A stretch of 64,000 bases of DNA from contig JAVEYW010000002.1 in NCBI GenBank assembly GCA_034003325.1, positions 150,189 through 214,188 on the forward strand, given 5' to 3'. Numbering within the stretch: position 1 is the first letter of the stretch; each line of letters opens with the position of its first letter. The notes beneath the pieces were generated by a model. The model did not search any database. It was not told the DNA's origin and saw only the letters and a program-made list of their open reading frames with translations. Source of the stretch: Desulfobacterales bacterium (lineage in GTDB: Bacteria > Desulfobacterota > Desulfobacteria > Desulfobacterales > JAFDDL01). Positions 13,166 to 22,973 of this stretch are shown in pieces. Both the position numbers and the translations under genes were made by a program.

Positions 13166-13300
13166 TTTCTTTTCACCAGATTTAGGCTATGAATCGAACG
13201 TATTAATAAAACCAAGTCGCGATACAGCGGGTGTCACATCCATTTTCGGACGGACATTCGCGTATCGTAATCGATACATACGGATGAAAAAGAATATATC

Positions 13301-15823
13301 ATGGGCATCAAGACCATTCAAGATATGCTGCCGTTGGTGGAACAACCCAGCCGATATCTCGGCACGGAGATAAACAGCATTCATAAGGACCCCCGAAAGG
13401 TTAAACTTAATTTTTTATTCGCATTTCCGGATCGTTATGAGATCGGCACCTCCCATTTCGGTATTCAAATTCTATATCATTCGCTCAATAGTGATAAAGA
13501 GATGCTTGCTGAGCGCGTTTTTGCACCGGCCATCGACATGGCTGCTCAAATGCGGGCATATAACATCCCACTGAGCGCCCTAGAGTCCGGCCGGCCGGCA
13601 AGGGAATTTGATATCATTGGGTTTTCCCTTCTCTATGAGCTTAACTATACCAATATTTTGTATATGCTCGATCTTGCCGGCATACCCTTTCGGGCGAATC
13701 AGCGCGGAAAAAGTGATCCACTTATCATTGGCGGCGGCCCTTGCACCAGCAATCCGGAACCATTGGCGGATTTTTTTGACGCGATGCTGATCGGTGATGG
13801 AGAAACCGCCCTGCCGGAGATGGCAAAAAGCTGGATTCAATGGCGGGAAAGTGGAGAGACGAATCGAGAATCACTTTTTTTAAGATGGTCCAAAATTACA
13901 GGCGTTTATATCCCGGCATATTACACACCGACCTTTGATTCGGACGGCTTTCAGCACATGTTGCCGACGCGGGCGGATATACCGCCCGTGCGACGAGCCA
14001 TTATCGGCGATCTGGATTCCGCAGCATTTCCGGAAGCACCGATATTGCCTTTCGGCCGACCGGTTCATGACCGCCTGCGGTTGGAGGTGAGCCGCGGCTG
14101 CACCCGTGGCTGCCGATTTTGCCAGGCGGGCATGATCTACAGGCCTGTAAGGGAAAGGGCCATGGGCACACTGTTGCGTTTATCCGAAAACGCGTTGGCC
14201 AATACGGGATATGAAGACCTTTCCTTGTTGTCTTTGAGTACCAGTGATTACGGTTGTATCGGGCCGCTTTTGGCGAACCTGATGGCTCGGGGAGAGGCCG
14301 ATCGCGTGGCGGTTTCTCTACCCTCTTTTCGTGCCGGCACCCTGAACACGGAAATGATGGCCCTGGTAAAAAAAGTGCGGAAAACCGGGTTTACAATCGC
14401 TGCCGAAGCCGGGAGCCAACGGCTTCGGAATGTCATCAATAAAAACATTCAGCAAGAAGATATTATCCAAACGGTTCAAGATGCGTTTAAGCTGGGCTGG
14501 CAGGTCATCAAGCTTTATTTTATGATTGGCTTGCCGACGGAGAGGGCGTCAGATCTTGAGGCAATGGTTGCATTGATCAACGAACTTCGAAAAATTCCGG
14601 GTGCCGCGGGTCGAAAAGGAAAAATTAATATCAGTGTCAATACGTTTATCCCCAAATCGCACACGCCGTTCCAATGGGCCGCGCAACTATCGATTGACGA
14701 GTCCGAACAGCGATTTTCGTGGCTGCAGGATCGAATGAAAAGACACCGGATTCAATTCAAATGGCAAGCACCGGAAGCCAGTTTTTTAGAGGGGCTTTGG
14801 GCGCGCGGCGACCGACGCCTATCGGAATTGCTGGAAGCGGCCTATCAGCAGGGATGCCTTTTTGATGGATGGTCGGACCAGTTTCGATATGATCGATGGC
14901 AAAGAGCGCTTGAGCAAACAGGACTGAATGCGGATTTTTACATCACGCGGAACCGGAATCCTTTGGAGCCGCTCCCTTGGGATCATATTGATATGCGGAT
15001 AAACAAGGCCTATTTGATCGGAGAGCTGGAAAAATCGTTGACGGGCGCTGAAACACCGGACTGTCGTTACGGCAATTGCCAAGGCTGTGGCGTGTGTGAT
15101 TTTGAGCAAATTGAACCCAAGGTTTTTTCAGGTTGCCCAAGTGACAGCGAGCCGGCGCGGCCGGCAACCGAAAAAAAAGAGATTCCGATCATTTATCAAA
15201 AGCTTTATCTTCGTTATAAAAAGATAGGTGAGGCGCGGTTTTTGGGACACCTGGAACTGGTGAACATGCTGTTAAGGGCGATTCGAAGGGCCGGCATACC
15301 ACTGAAATATACCGAGGGGTTTCATCCCATGCCCAAGGTTTCTTTTGATGATCCCCCGCCGCTGGGAATGGCCAGCGAGGATGAAAGCTTTACCATCATT
15401 GTGCCAAGCCACATATCCACCGGCGTGGTGATGGAAAAGATTAACGCCCATCTTGCAAACGGGCTCTCTGTTTTTGATGTGCAATTGATCCCGATGAAAA
15501 CCAAACCATCGGGTATTCGGAAAACAACCTATACCATAATGTTGACCGATGGGCTTTTTGACCCGGCACGGTTGGCGCGATTTGAGGAACAACCGTCGGT
15601 GGTGGTTTCGCGAACCAATGCCAAGGGAAAAGTTAAAACGATCGACTTAAAGCAGGCGATAGGCCAAATTCATATTCAGGCCCCTGAAAGACTGACCCTC
15701 ACGCTTCAAAAAGACGGCGGCGGCAGCGCGCGGCCGGCGGATGTTCTCGCTAGCGTGTTTGAGTTGTCCGATGAAACCATAAAGCGGGCGCTTGTCACAA
15801 AAACAGGAACCGCTGATATTTAA
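13301..15823 (+). CDS. B12-binding-type radical SAM protein fused to a DUF2344 domain
   Basis: An 840-residue protein. The N-terminal third looks like a B12-binding-type domain (FDIIGFSLLYELNYTN, then LIIGGGPCTSNPEPLADFFD). The radical SAM core carries the iron-sulfur ligands Cys267, Cys271 and Cys274 (CTRGCRFC). From about residue 635 a DUF2344 domain begins (LRYKKIGEARFLGHLELVNMLLRAIRRAG). A Cys cluster near 590 (CRYGNCQGCGVCDF) could hold a second metal centre. The fusion is widespread in bacteria and typically precedes rng, as here, with only 15 bases between the genes. The reaction is not established; RNA modification is a common guess, based only on its neighbours. Confidence 0.9.
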   Translation: MGIKTIQDMLPLVEQPSRYLGTEINSIHKDPRKVKLNFLFAFPDRYEIGTSHFGIQILYHSLNSDKEMLAERVFAPAIDMAAQMRAYNIPLSALESGRPAREFDIIGFSLLYELNYTNILYMLDLAGIPFRANQRGKSDPLIIGGGPCTSNPEPLADFFDAMLIGDGETALPEMAKSWIQWRESGETNRESLFLRWSKITGVYIPAYYTPTFDSDGFQHMLPTRADIPPVRRAIIGDLDSAAFPEAPILPFGRPVHDRLRLEVSRGCTRGCRFCQAGMIYRPVRERAMGTLLRLSENALANTGYEDLSLLSLSTSDYGCIGPLLANLMARGEADRVAVSLPSFRAGTLNTEMMALVKKVRKTGFTIAAEAGSQRLRNVINKNIQQEDIIQTVQDAFKLGWQVIKLYFMIGLPTERASDLEAMVALINELRKIPGAAGRKGKINISVNTFIPKSHTPFQWAAQLSIDESEQRFSWLQDRMKRHRIQFKWQAPEASFLEGLWARGDRRLSELLEAAYQQGCLFDGWSDQFRYDRWQRALEQTGLNADFYITRNRNPLEPLPWDHIDMRINKAYLIGELEKSLTGAETPDCRYGNCQGCGVCDFEQIEPKVFSGCPSDSEPARPATEKKEIPIIYQKLYLRYKKIGEARFLGHLELVNMLLRAIRRAGIPLKYTEGFHPMPKVSFDDPPPLGMASEDESFTIIVPSHISTGVVMEKINAHLANGLSVFDVQLIPMKTKPSGIRKTTYTIMLTDGLFDPARLARFEEQPSVVVSRTNAKGKVKTIDLKQAIGQIHIQAPERLTLTLQKDGGGSARPADVLASVFELSDETIKRALVTKTGTADI

Positions 15824-15838
15824 ATAAGGGGGAAGACC

Positions 15839-17380
15839 ATGTACAGAAAGTTGGTCATTAATGTCACAGAGCCGGAAACCCGTGTGGCGCTGTTGGAAGA
15901 CGGTACCATGGTCGAGCTTATGATCGAACGCCGGGAAGACGCCAATATCGCCGGAAATGTCTATAAAGGCAAGGTGTGCCGGGTACTTCCGGGCATGCAA
16001 GCGGCCTTTTTGGATATCGGGCTAAATCAATCGGCTTTTATTCATGTCAATGATTTGAATACGAACAACTACAAAGAAACTCAGGATATTTTTTCAGAGC
16101 CGAAGGATGCGGCGGTAATGTTGCCTGAAGTCGGCGCGAGCAGCGGGGACGAACCTGTATTGAGCGCGTACCAATCCATTGAGGACATCATCAGAGAGGG
16201 CGAAGAAATTCTGGTTCAAGTGGCCAAGAGCCCGCTTGGATCCAAAGGCGCTCGAGTTACCTCACACATTTCGCTTCCCGGTCGATTTCTTGTATTGATG
16301 CCGGGTTCAGATCGCATCGGTGTGTCCAGGCGCATCGAGGACGAGCATGAGCGGGAGCGGTTAAAAGAGCAGGTATTGTCTCTTAGCCAGGGGCAAATGG
16401 GCTATATTGTGCGAACCGCCACAGAGGGGATTGGCGCTGAAAAACTGGCCTACGAAATGGGCTTTTTAAAAAATCTATGGGAAAATATTCAGATAAAATT
16501 TAAGACGAGCACCGCTCCGGCGTTGCTTCATAAGGAGCTAAGTGTCAGCCTCAGGGCGGTGCGAGATCTTTTAACGCACGAGGCCGACAAGGTCATTATC
16601 GATAGTTGCTCGGAATACGAAACGGTTCTGGCTTTTCTGGAAGGGATCATGCCGAGTTTAAAAAGCTCTGTTGAACTCTACGAGGGACACGAGGCCATAT
16701 TTGACGCCTTTAACCTGATGGGTGACATTTCCAGAGCGCTCAACAGAAAGGTGTGGTTGAAATCGGGCGGGTATATCGTTTTGGAGCATACCGAGGCCTT
16801 GATGGCCATAGACGTCAATACAGGAAGATATGTCGGAAAACATAATTTAGAGGAGACGATTCTCAAAACCAATCTGGAAGCGGTCAAGGAAATAGCTTAT
16901 CAGATAAGGCTTCGGGATATCGGGGGGATTATCATTATTGATTTTATTGATATGGAGAAGAAGGCAAACCAGGAAAAGGTCTTTAATGCACTCAAAGGCG
17001 AAATGAAAAAGGATAAAAGCAAAACCCATATTCTTCCTATTTCCGAGATGGGCCTGGTTCAGATGACCCGGAAACGAATTCGGGAGCCGTTGCCGAGAGT
17101 GCTTTGCGAGCCCTGTTATTATTGCGAAGGACAGGGTTATCTGCTGTCCAAAAGGACGATTTGTTATAACATTTACCGGGATATCATTCGTGAAGGCAGA
17201 GATAGTATGGGGGGGCGGATTGCGCTTCGCGTTAATCCGCTAATCGCCGACCTGCTTCACGGTGAGGAAAATTATTTAATTGGTTCCTTAGAAAGAACCG
17301 TTGGAAAACAAATAGTGATCTATCCGGATGAGAAATTTCATCTGGAACAATACGATATTCTGGAAATTCTGAAACAATAA
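15839..17380 (+). CDS. rng: Ribonuclease G/E family endoribonuclease
   Basis: A 513-residue enzyme that cuts single-stranded RNA and matures the 5' end of 16S rRNA. The N-terminal S1-like domain (NVYKGKVCRVLPGMQAAFLDIGLNQSAFIH) contains an inserted acidic segment around residues 75-120. The catalytic domain has the metal-binding stretch (LMAIDVNTGRYVG and IIIIDFIDM). The zinc-link Cys pair of RNase G/E appears as CEPCYYCEGQG near residue 424. The length is that of RNase G, without the long disordered scaffold of RNase E. GGGGGAAG before the ATG is a good ribosome-binding site, and the gene probably shares a transcript with the radical SAM gene. Confidence 0.95.
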   Translation: MYRKLVINVTEPETRVALLEDGTMVELMIERREDANIAGNVYKGKVCRVLPGMQAAFLDIGLNQSAFIHVNDLNTNNYKETQDIFSEPKDAAVMLPEVGASSGDEPVLSAYQSIEDIIREGEEILVQVAKSPLGSKGARVTSHISLPGRFLVLMPGSDRIGVSRRIEDEHERERLKEQVLSLSQGQMGYIVRTATEGIGAEKLAYEMGFLKNLWENIQIKFKTSTAPALLHKELSVSLRAVRDLLTHEADKVIIDSCSEYETVLAFLEGIMPSLKSSVELYEGHEAIFDAFNLMGDISRALNRKVWLKSGGYIVLEHTEALMAIDVNTGRYVGKHNLEETILKTNLEAVKEIAYQIRLRDIGGIIIIDFIDMEKKANQEKVFNALKGEMKKDKSKTHILPISEMGLVQMTRKRIREPLPRVLCEPCYYCEGQGYLLSKRTICYNIYRDIIREGRDSMGGRIALRVNPLIADLLHGEENYLIGSLERTVGKQIVIYPDEKFHLEQYDILEILKQ

Positions 17381-17611
17381 CGGAGTGTTTTTAATTTTTG
17401 TTCCAGCTGGTTATGTGCGTATTTGATGGGGGTGAAATTGATAACGCAATGGGGGTTGCAATTTAGGAGGCAACGAGCGATCGGCCTGTTTTCGAATAAA
17501 AAGTATATTGACTTGGAAAAAAAATTATGTTTCATTTACAAGATTAATTTTTGGCTCGATGACGGAAAACCCTGGGTAGAAAGCAACATATTGTAATGAA
17601 AGAGGGATTAT

Positions 17612-17746
17612 ATGAAGAGAACATATCAACCAAGCAAACTGAAAAAAGCGCGTAATCATGGGTTCTTAAAAAGAATGTCCACCAAAGGGGGGCAAAGGAT
17701 AATCAAACGCAGACGTGCCAAGGGGAGAAAGAGACTGGCGCTGTAG
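17612..17746 (+). CDS. rpmH: 50S ribosomal protein L34
   Basis: A 44-residue, very basic protein: [18 protein letters not shown], then [19 protein letters not shown] and ending RKRLAL. This is a nearly invariant L34 sequence. AAAGAGGGAT before the ATG acts as ribosome-binding site. It is first in the cluster rpmH-rnpA-yidD-yidC-jag-mnmE, which lies near the replication origin in many bacteria. The 231 bases upstream are AT-rich and contain TTGACT at 17508-17513, but I could not pair it with a convincing -10 box. Confidence 0.97.
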   Translation: MKRTYQPSKLKKARNHGFLKRMSTKGGQRIIKRRRAKGRKRLAL

Positions 17747-17789
17747 GTAGGCATATTCCGGTGATGATCGAGGGAACCGGGGGTAATAA

Positions 17790-18140
17790 TTGACTCGAAA
17801 CAGCTTTTCCAAGGCGGACCGAATTTTAAAACGGCACGAGTATATCCGGTTGTCTGCTTCGGGGAAGCGGATATATACAACTAATTTTATTGCGATTTAT
17901 GCGTCTGGCGAGAGCGACCGAACGCGTCTGGGGATCACGGTCACTAAAAAAATCGGATGTGCGGTCGTCCGAAATAAAATTAAGCGGCGCGTGCGAGAAT
18001 ACTTTCGAACGAACAAAGATTCTTTTCAGGGTGTATTGGATATCAACATTATCGCAAAAAAGGGCGCCGATGCGCTATCGCCGGAGGCAAGTTTAAGCGC
18101 GCTCGGGCATTTATTCAGCAAAGTATCCTTGCGAAGATGA
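17790..18140 (+). CDS. rnpA: Ribonuclease P protein component
   Basis: A basic protein of 116 residues that assists the RNase P ribozyme in removing tRNA 5' leaders. The signature region [30 protein letters not shown] matches the RnpA RNR motif. The start is a TTG at 17790 behind a GGGG-rich ribosome-binding site; no ATG lies near the conserved N-terminus ([13 protein letters not shown]). The stop overlaps the ATG of yidD by four bases (ATGA), the usual coupling of these genes. Confidence 0.95.
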   Translation: MTRNSFSKADRILKRHEYIRLSASGKRIYTTNFIAIYASGESDRTRLGITVTKKIGCAVVRNKIKRRVREYFRTNKDSFQGVLDINIIAKKGADALSPEASLSALGHLFSKVSLRR

Positions 18141-18367
18141 TCAATCCAAGCCGTCTAGATCAAAGGGTGGCCTTGTGGCTGATCCGATCATACCAATTAT
18201 TCATTTCACCGTTGATCGGTCCCGCATGCAGATTCTACCCGTCTTGTTCAAGTTACGCTTATCAGGCGATTGAGCGATACGGTTTTTTGAGAGGGGCGTG
18301 GCTTGCCGGGAAAAGAGTGCTTAAATGCCACCCGTTCCACCCGGGAGGCGTTGATCCTGTGCCATAG
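18137..18367 (+). CDS. yidD: Membrane protein insertion efficiency factor YidD
   Basis: A 76-residue protein with the YidD signature: [24 protein letters not shown], then AIERYG and [13 protein letters not shown], with the conserved Cys residues. It is a small inner-membrane-associated protein that helps insertion by YidC. It overlaps rnpA by four bases and precedes yidC, the standard order. The following 216 bases contain a short inverted repeat (AACCGG near 18454 with CCGGTT near 18477) without a T tract. Confidence 0.94.
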   Translation: MINPSRLDQRVALWLIRSYQLFISPLIGPACRFYPSCSSYAYQAIERYGFLRGAWLAGKRVLKCHPFHPGGVDPVP

Positions 18368-18583
18368 CGGTAAAGAAACAACATTGAATATCGATCCCTT
18401 TCAAATCAAAACATCCGTACGGTGAAAGTGTTTTTATCGCGACTTCGGCTCAACCGGATTCTGTTGTTACACAGGCCGGTTATCCTGCCTCAAACAGTTA
18501 CCCCCCAGCCGCTATTCCCATAACGGAACTGACGTATGGTATATTTTCATCATAATAGGCGCAGGTACCGATAGGAGAACAAT

Positions 18584-20242
18584 ATGGAACAGTTCCGAAT
18601 GTTTATAGCTATTACACTTTCCCTGCTTGTGTTTCTTGCATGGAATTATTTTTTCTCTGAAAAAAGAGACCCCGTTGCCGGGGGAAAAGACTCGGTGCTT
18701 CAGGATGTGGCTAAAGAGACACGGCCGGATTCGAAAACGGCAACATCATCCGTTGCCGAGAAAACCGTCATGGCACCGGCCATGGCCGTGGAGAAGCAGG
18801 TCCCCGCAAAAACGATTTCTGTAGGAAGCCCGCTTTATACGGTGGAAATTGATACAAGAGGCGCGATTTTTAAGAGTTTTCGTCTAAAGCAATATAAGGA
18901 AACGGTGGCTGCCGACGCGATGGATAAGGAATTAATATCCAAAACAAATCAAAATGGTACCATTCATATGGGGCTTAACGGAAACACGATTCCTGGACTT
19001 CAAGGGGCTGTTTTTTCCGTGGACAAAACACCGGATCAGTTCGTCGTAAAAGATCAAACGGTCAGCATTCCCTTTGTATGGGTGTCACCGGAGGGTGTGA
19101 TAGTCGAAAAGCGGTACACCTTTAATCCGAACTCTTATCTGATTGGCCTTGATATAACAATTCAAAACAACTCCGAGGTGTCTTTTAACAGCCGTCTGGC
19201 GGTCTCTCTTGAAAATCATCGGCCGCCGGAAAGTTCGCAATATGGTTTTGAAGGGCCGGCTGCGTTTATCAATGGGAAGCTACAACAGATCGAAACAGAC
19301 AGTATAAAGGATAAAAATTTATACCACGGCGACATCAAATGGTTTACGCTTCAGGACAGATACTTTATGACGAGCATTATTCCGAAGCAAAACGGAGAAG
19401 CGGGTTTGCAGCTTTTATTGAAAGGGGAAGAAACCCTCTCTATCGGTTGGATTGGTAAAGAAGCCATCATCGCACCTCATGACGTAAAAAATGCGTCCTT
19501 TGATCTTTACCTCGGACCCAACAAGATTTCAATTCTGAAGACATTTGGAACCGGATTGGAGAAAGCCATCGATTTTGGCTGGTTTGATTTTATTGCGCGG
19601 CCCTGTTTATGGATCATGAACAAAATTTATACCATTATACCGAACTATGGGTTCGCAATCATAATTCTTACCATTCTGATTAAAATCATTCTCTGGCCAC
19701 TGGGTCAAAAAAGTTATAGCTCGATGAATCAAATGAAACGGATGCAACCGCTGATGGCCGAAATTCGTGAAAAATATAAAGACGATAAAAAGCGGATTAA
19801 CGAGGAAATGATGAGGCTCTACAAGACGTATAAGGTGAACCCCATGGGGGGGTGCTTGCCGATGATTGCACAAATACCTGTATTCTTTGCTTTTTATAGA
19901 ATGTTGTACGAAGCGGTGGAGTTAAGACACGCCCCGTTTTTGGGTTGGATTAATGATTTGTCCGCACCGGATCGACTCTTTCACTTTAACATTACGATTC
20001 CTTTTATGGAGCCGCCGTATGGTATTCCGGTACTAACTATTATCATGGGCGCCACCATGTTTATTCAACAAAAGATGCAGCCGCCCATGGGAGATCCTGC
20101 CCAAGCGAAAATGATGATGTTTATGCCGATTATTTTTACCGTTATTTTTATCAACTTTTCGTCGGGACTGGTACTCTACTGGCTGGTGAACAACATTCTT
20201 TCAATTGCGCAACAGTACGTTGTCAGCAAAAAAAATGCTTAA
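18584..20242 (+). CDS. yidC: Membrane protein insertase YidC
   Basis: A 552-residue inner-membrane insertase (Oxa1 family). It has an N-terminal transmembrane segment (FRMFIAITLSLLVFLAWNYFF), a large periplasmic beta-domain of Gram-negative type (about residues 70-340) and five C-terminal hydrophobic segments, including YGFAIIILTILIKIILWPL and the stretch IPVFFAFYRMLYEAVELRHAPFLGWI. The conserved positive region KSYSSMNQMKRMQPLM is present. AGGAGAAC before the ATG is a good ribosome-binding site. The periplasmic domain supports a diderm cell envelope. jag follows 15 bases later. Confidence 0.97.
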   Translation: MEQFRMFIAITLSLLVFLAWNYFFSEKRDPVAGGKDSVLQDVAKETRPDSKTATSSVAEKTVMAPAMAVEKQVPAKTISVGSPLYTVEIDTRGAIFKSFRLKQYKETVAADAMDKELISKTNQNGTIHMGLNGNTIPGLQGAVFSVDKTPDQFVVKDQTVSIPFVWVSPEGVIVEKRYTFNPNSYLIGLDITIQNNSEVSFNSRLAVSLENHRPPESSQYGFEGPAAFINGKLQQIETDSIKDKNLYHGDIKWFTLQDRYFMTSIIPKQNGEAGLQLLLKGEETLSIGWIGKEAIIAPHDVKNASFDLYLGPNKISILKTFGTGLEKAIDFGWFDFIARPCLWIMNKIYTIIPNYGFAIIILTILIKIILWPLGQKSYSSMNQMKRMQPLMAEIREKYKDDKKRINEEMMRLYKTYKVNPMGGCLPMIAQIPVFFAFYRMLYEAVELRHAPFLGWINDLSAPDRLFHFNITIPFMEPPYGIPVLTIIMGATMFIQQKMQPPMGDPAQAKMMMFMPIIFTVIFINFSSGLVLYWLVNNILSIAQQYVVSKKNA

Positions 20243-20257
20243 TGACGGAGGGGTTAG

Positions 20258-21106
20258 ATGATGGCCGAAAAAGTGATAGAAGGAAAAAATGTTGAACAGG
20301 CCCTCAAAATAGCAGCGGAAAAATACAAACTGCCAATTGGAAAAATTAGATATGAGGTCATATCCTATGGGTCAACCGGTATTTTCGGTCTGGTTGGGGC
20401 CAAAAAAGCCAAAATAAAAATTTCTCTGCCGGAAGAAAAGCGATCGCGAAAAGAAGCAGAGAAAAGTCCGGTTACAGAGGCTGAAACACCGCCGGTTTCG
20501 ATTCAACAACCTGTGAAAAGGGAGATTCAAGAAGAGCGGACAACCTCCATTGAGCAGGAAACGCTATCCGAAGAAATTAAAACGACCATTAACAGCCGGA
20601 GCAACCAAAGCTCCGAAGAGGCGATAGAAGCGGGAAAAGCCGCGTTGCAAAAGATTTTAGACATGATCACCACCGAGGCGAGCATCGAGGTGGAAGAGAG
20701 TGATGAAAGGGTTTTGTTTAATGTGATTGGCGGAAAATCCGCGGTTGTTATCGGAAAAAGAGGACAAACACTAGAAGCGATTCAATACATTATTGAAAAA
20801 ATTATCAACCGTAGCAGCGAAAAAAGAATTCGGCTTCAAATCGATGTGCAGGGATATTTAAAAAACAGAAAAGCCAATCTTGAAGAAATGGCGGCCCGAC
20901 TTGCAGAAAAGGCGGTTCGTGTCGGAAAACCCGTGACGGTTGGGGAGATGAACGTTCATGATCGCAAGATTGTACATATGGCGCTTAAAGATCACAAGGA
21001 TGTAAGAACTCAAAGCATGGGTAGCGGATTTTACCGCAAATTAATGATATTTCCAAAGAAAAATGGCGGGAAGAAGCGAGAGGAACAAACTGTCGAGGCA
21101 CAATAA
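20258..21106 (+). CDS. jag: Jag/KhpB RNA-binding protein (Jag-N, KH and R3H domains)
   Basis: A cytoplasmic RNA-binding protein of 282 residues. The Jag-N domain (about 1-55: EGKNVEQALKIAAEKYKL, YGSTGIFGLVGAKKAKIKI) is followed by a charged, low-complexity linker (about 65-135). A type-II KH domain follows (VVIGKRGQTLEAIQYIIEKIIN), then an R3H domain with RxxxH at DRKIVH and the ending GSGFYRKLMIFPKK. GGAGGGG precedes the tandem ATG codons at 20258 and 20261. Its position behind yidC is standard. In Gram-positive bacteria such proteins act with KhpA on RNA; the role in this group is unknown. Confidence 0.93.
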   Translation: MMAEKVIEGKNVEQALKIAAEKYKLPIGKIRYEVISYGSTGIFGLVGAKKAKIKISLPEEKRSRKEAEKSPVTEAETPPVSIQQPVKREIQEERTTSIEQETLSEEIKTTINSRSNQSSEEAIEAGKAALQKILDMITTEASIEVEESDERVLFNVIGGKSAVVIGKRGQTLEAIQYIIEKIINRSSEKRIRLQIDVQGYLKNRKANLEEMAARLAEKAVRVGKPVTVGEMNVHDRKIVHMALKDHKDVRTQSMGSGFYRKLMIFPKKNGGKKREEQTVEAQ

Positions 21107-21429
21107 AAGGGAAACCTCGCCCGGTCTCATTCACCACAAATCGAACTGGTTTTATTCCTTAAAGAGGCTTTTTTAATTTGCACCCATTGTTCGCATCCCG
21201 TCGTTAGCCCACCCTCTTTTCCCATAATGTTTGCGTCGCCCGGCATTACGATGAAAGTCATCGGTCCCATGGACAGCGGCCGGAAATGAGGCCTACATGA
21301 AAAACGATAAACAGGGAAAGCGGGCCGGCAGTTTTGCGAAAAGCGGTAACACGCCTGTACGATTGCATATTAAAAGAAAACTAGGAGCGGGTGAAACTTT
21401 TTGAGACGATTTGCTGAAGATAAGCAGAG
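21107..21429. other. Intergenic region between jag and mnmE
   Basis: There is no recognised gene in these 323 bases. A 35-codon frame starts at 21297 (MKNDKQGKRAG) and ends at 21404, but it has only a weak ribosome-binding site and no known match, so it is not called. No terminator, tRNA or clear promoter is visible. The region may hold an mnmE promoter. Confidence 0.4.
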
Positions 21430-22860
21430 ATGGAAAATAAGGGTATAGAAATGGATACCATTGCCGCGATGGCCACCCCGATCGGGGCCGGGGGTGTCGG
21501 TATTATTAGAATTTCAGGTCCTGCTGCCAGGGAAATCGGCGAAAAAATCTTTCGGCATCGGCACGCGACTCGGTATGAAAGGCGTGAAAACGGAAATCAA
21601 GGGGGCGCTGCGCACTTTACGCCCAGAAGACTTCAAATTGGCCTTATCGTGAATCCGAAAAGCGGTTTTATTTTAGACGAAGCGCTTTTCGCTTATATGC
21701 CGGCGCCACATTCTTATACCTGCGAAGATGTGGTTGAAATTCAAGCGCACGGCGGTGCGGTTGGACTCAATAGCATCTTAAATTTGGTGATAAAAGAAGG
21801 CGCCCGGCTTGCAGAGCCTGGTGAATTCACAAAGAGAGCTTTTTTAAACGGACGAATAGACTTGACGCAAGCAGAGGCTATTATCGATGTGATCAATGCA
21901 AAAACGGAAAGATCGCTTCAACTGGCCTCAGAGCAGCTAAACGGTTCTCTAAGAGAAATTGTTGAAAATGTTCGTGGCGGGGTCACCCAGTTGCTCACCG
22001 AGTTGGAGGCCGCTATAGATTTTCCAGATGATTGCGAAGACATAAGTTATGGTGCGTGCGGCGAGCATTTAAAGAAAGTCGTTATCACGCCGCTGGAAAT
22101 CCTTTTGAAAAATTATGAGCAGGGGCATCTCATTAGAGAGGGCATTCGGATCATTATTATGGGGCGACCGAATGTCGGAAAATCAAGTTTAATGAACCGC
22201 CTGCTTAAAAAGGATCGCGCCATTGTTACCGAGGTTCCCGGAACGACTCGTGATAGCCTTGAGGAAACGCTTAACATAAACGGTGTGCCGGTCGTGCTTG
22301 TGGATACCGCAGGTGTGCGCGAATCGGTGGATCCCGTTGAATCGGTCGGAATTCTAAGAGCGGAGCGACTAGCCGGAGAGGCCGATCTTGTTCTCTTTAT
22401 GATTGATGCCGGCGCGGGCGTGACGGATGAGGATATTGCCGTTTATCATAAAATAGCGAAAAAATCCGGGCTTCTGGTGATTAATAAGATTGATCTGGAA
22501 GAGAAGGATCGACCGGTTGAAATACCGGGGAGGTGGTTTTTAAAAGAAGATATTATCAGAATATCGGTGCGTTATGAAAAAGGAATCGACCGTCTCAAGG
22601 AAAGAATATATCACTATGTGATCGGAAAAGAAGGGCTTGAAGAAAGTCGAATTGTTCCAAACCTGAGACAAAAGAGCTTGATTGAAAAGGGGCTTCACGC
22701 CGCATGTCGTGCGCGAAAAGGACTTGCGGGGGAATTACCCCCCGAACTTTTGGCCATTGATCTAAAAGAAACGCAGAGCGCCCTTAATCAGGTTGTTGGA
22801 AAAGAACCAAGATATGATATTTTGGAGCATATTTTTGGACGGTTTTGCATTGGCAAGTAA
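21430..22860 (+). CDS. mnmE: tRNA modification GTPase MnmE
   Basis: A 476-residue protein that, with MnmG, modifies U34 of tRNAs reading split codon boxes. The N-terminal tetrahydrofolate-binding domain starts DTIAAMATPIGAGGVGIIRISG. A helical region follows, then the inserted G domain with GRPNVGKSSLMN, the switch VTEVPGTTRDS, DTAG and NKID. The C-terminal CIGK box is complete (FGRFCIGK), including the functional Cys. Two starts are possible: the ATG at 21430, or that at 21451, which has a better ribosome-binding site (AAGGG) and gives the more typical N-terminus. A parS site lies 39 bases after the stop. Confidence 0.96.
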   Translation: MENKGIEMDTIAAMATPIGAGGVGIIRISGPAAREIGEKIFRHRHATRYERRENGNQGGAAHFTPRRLQIGLIVNPKSGFILDEALFAYMPAPHSYTCEDVVEIQAHGGAVGLNSILNLVIKEGARLAEPGEFTKRAFLNGRIDLTQAEAIIDVINAKTERSLQLASEQLNGSLREIVENVRGGVTQLLTELEAAIDFPDDCEDISYGACGEHLKKVVITPLEILLKNYEQGHLIREGIRIIIMGRPNVGKSSLMNRLLKKDRAIVTEVPGTTRDSLEETLNINGVPVVLVDTAGVRESVDPVESVGILRAERLAGEADLVLFMIDAGAGVTDEDIAVYHKIAKKSGLLVINKIDLEEKDRPVEIPGRWFLKEDIIRISVRYEKGIDRLKERIYHYVIGKEGLEESRIVPNLRQKSLIEKGLHAACRARKGLAGELPPELLAIDLKETQSALNQVVGKEPRYDILEHIFGRFCIGK

Positions 22861-22898
22861 ACTATAAAAAAAGCAGCGAGTAATTGTTGCTGTCGGAA

Positions 22899-22914
22899 TG
22901 TTTCACGTGAAACA
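22899..22914. other. parS centromere site (ParB-binding palindrome)
   Basis: The 16-base perfect palindrome TGTTTCACGTGAAACA fits the bacterial parS consensus TGTTNCACGTGAAACA at every position. ParB nucleates on such sites and spreads to form the partition complex that is pulled by ParA. It sits between mnmE and a YkgJ-type gene, inside the gene cluster that marks the origin region in many chromosomes. parA, parB, mnmG and rsmG, frequent neighbours, are not in the window. The match is seen directly; function follows from the consensus. Confidence 0.9.
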
Positions 22915-22973
22915 ACCGTCTCCGAGCGAAGAGGTTGGGGCTGAGGAGACAATAGAATGGAGGGGTGGTGGCG

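Noticed and set aside
21297..21404. 35-codon frame between jag and mnmE
   Set aside because: Weak ribosome-binding site, no known match and no other support.
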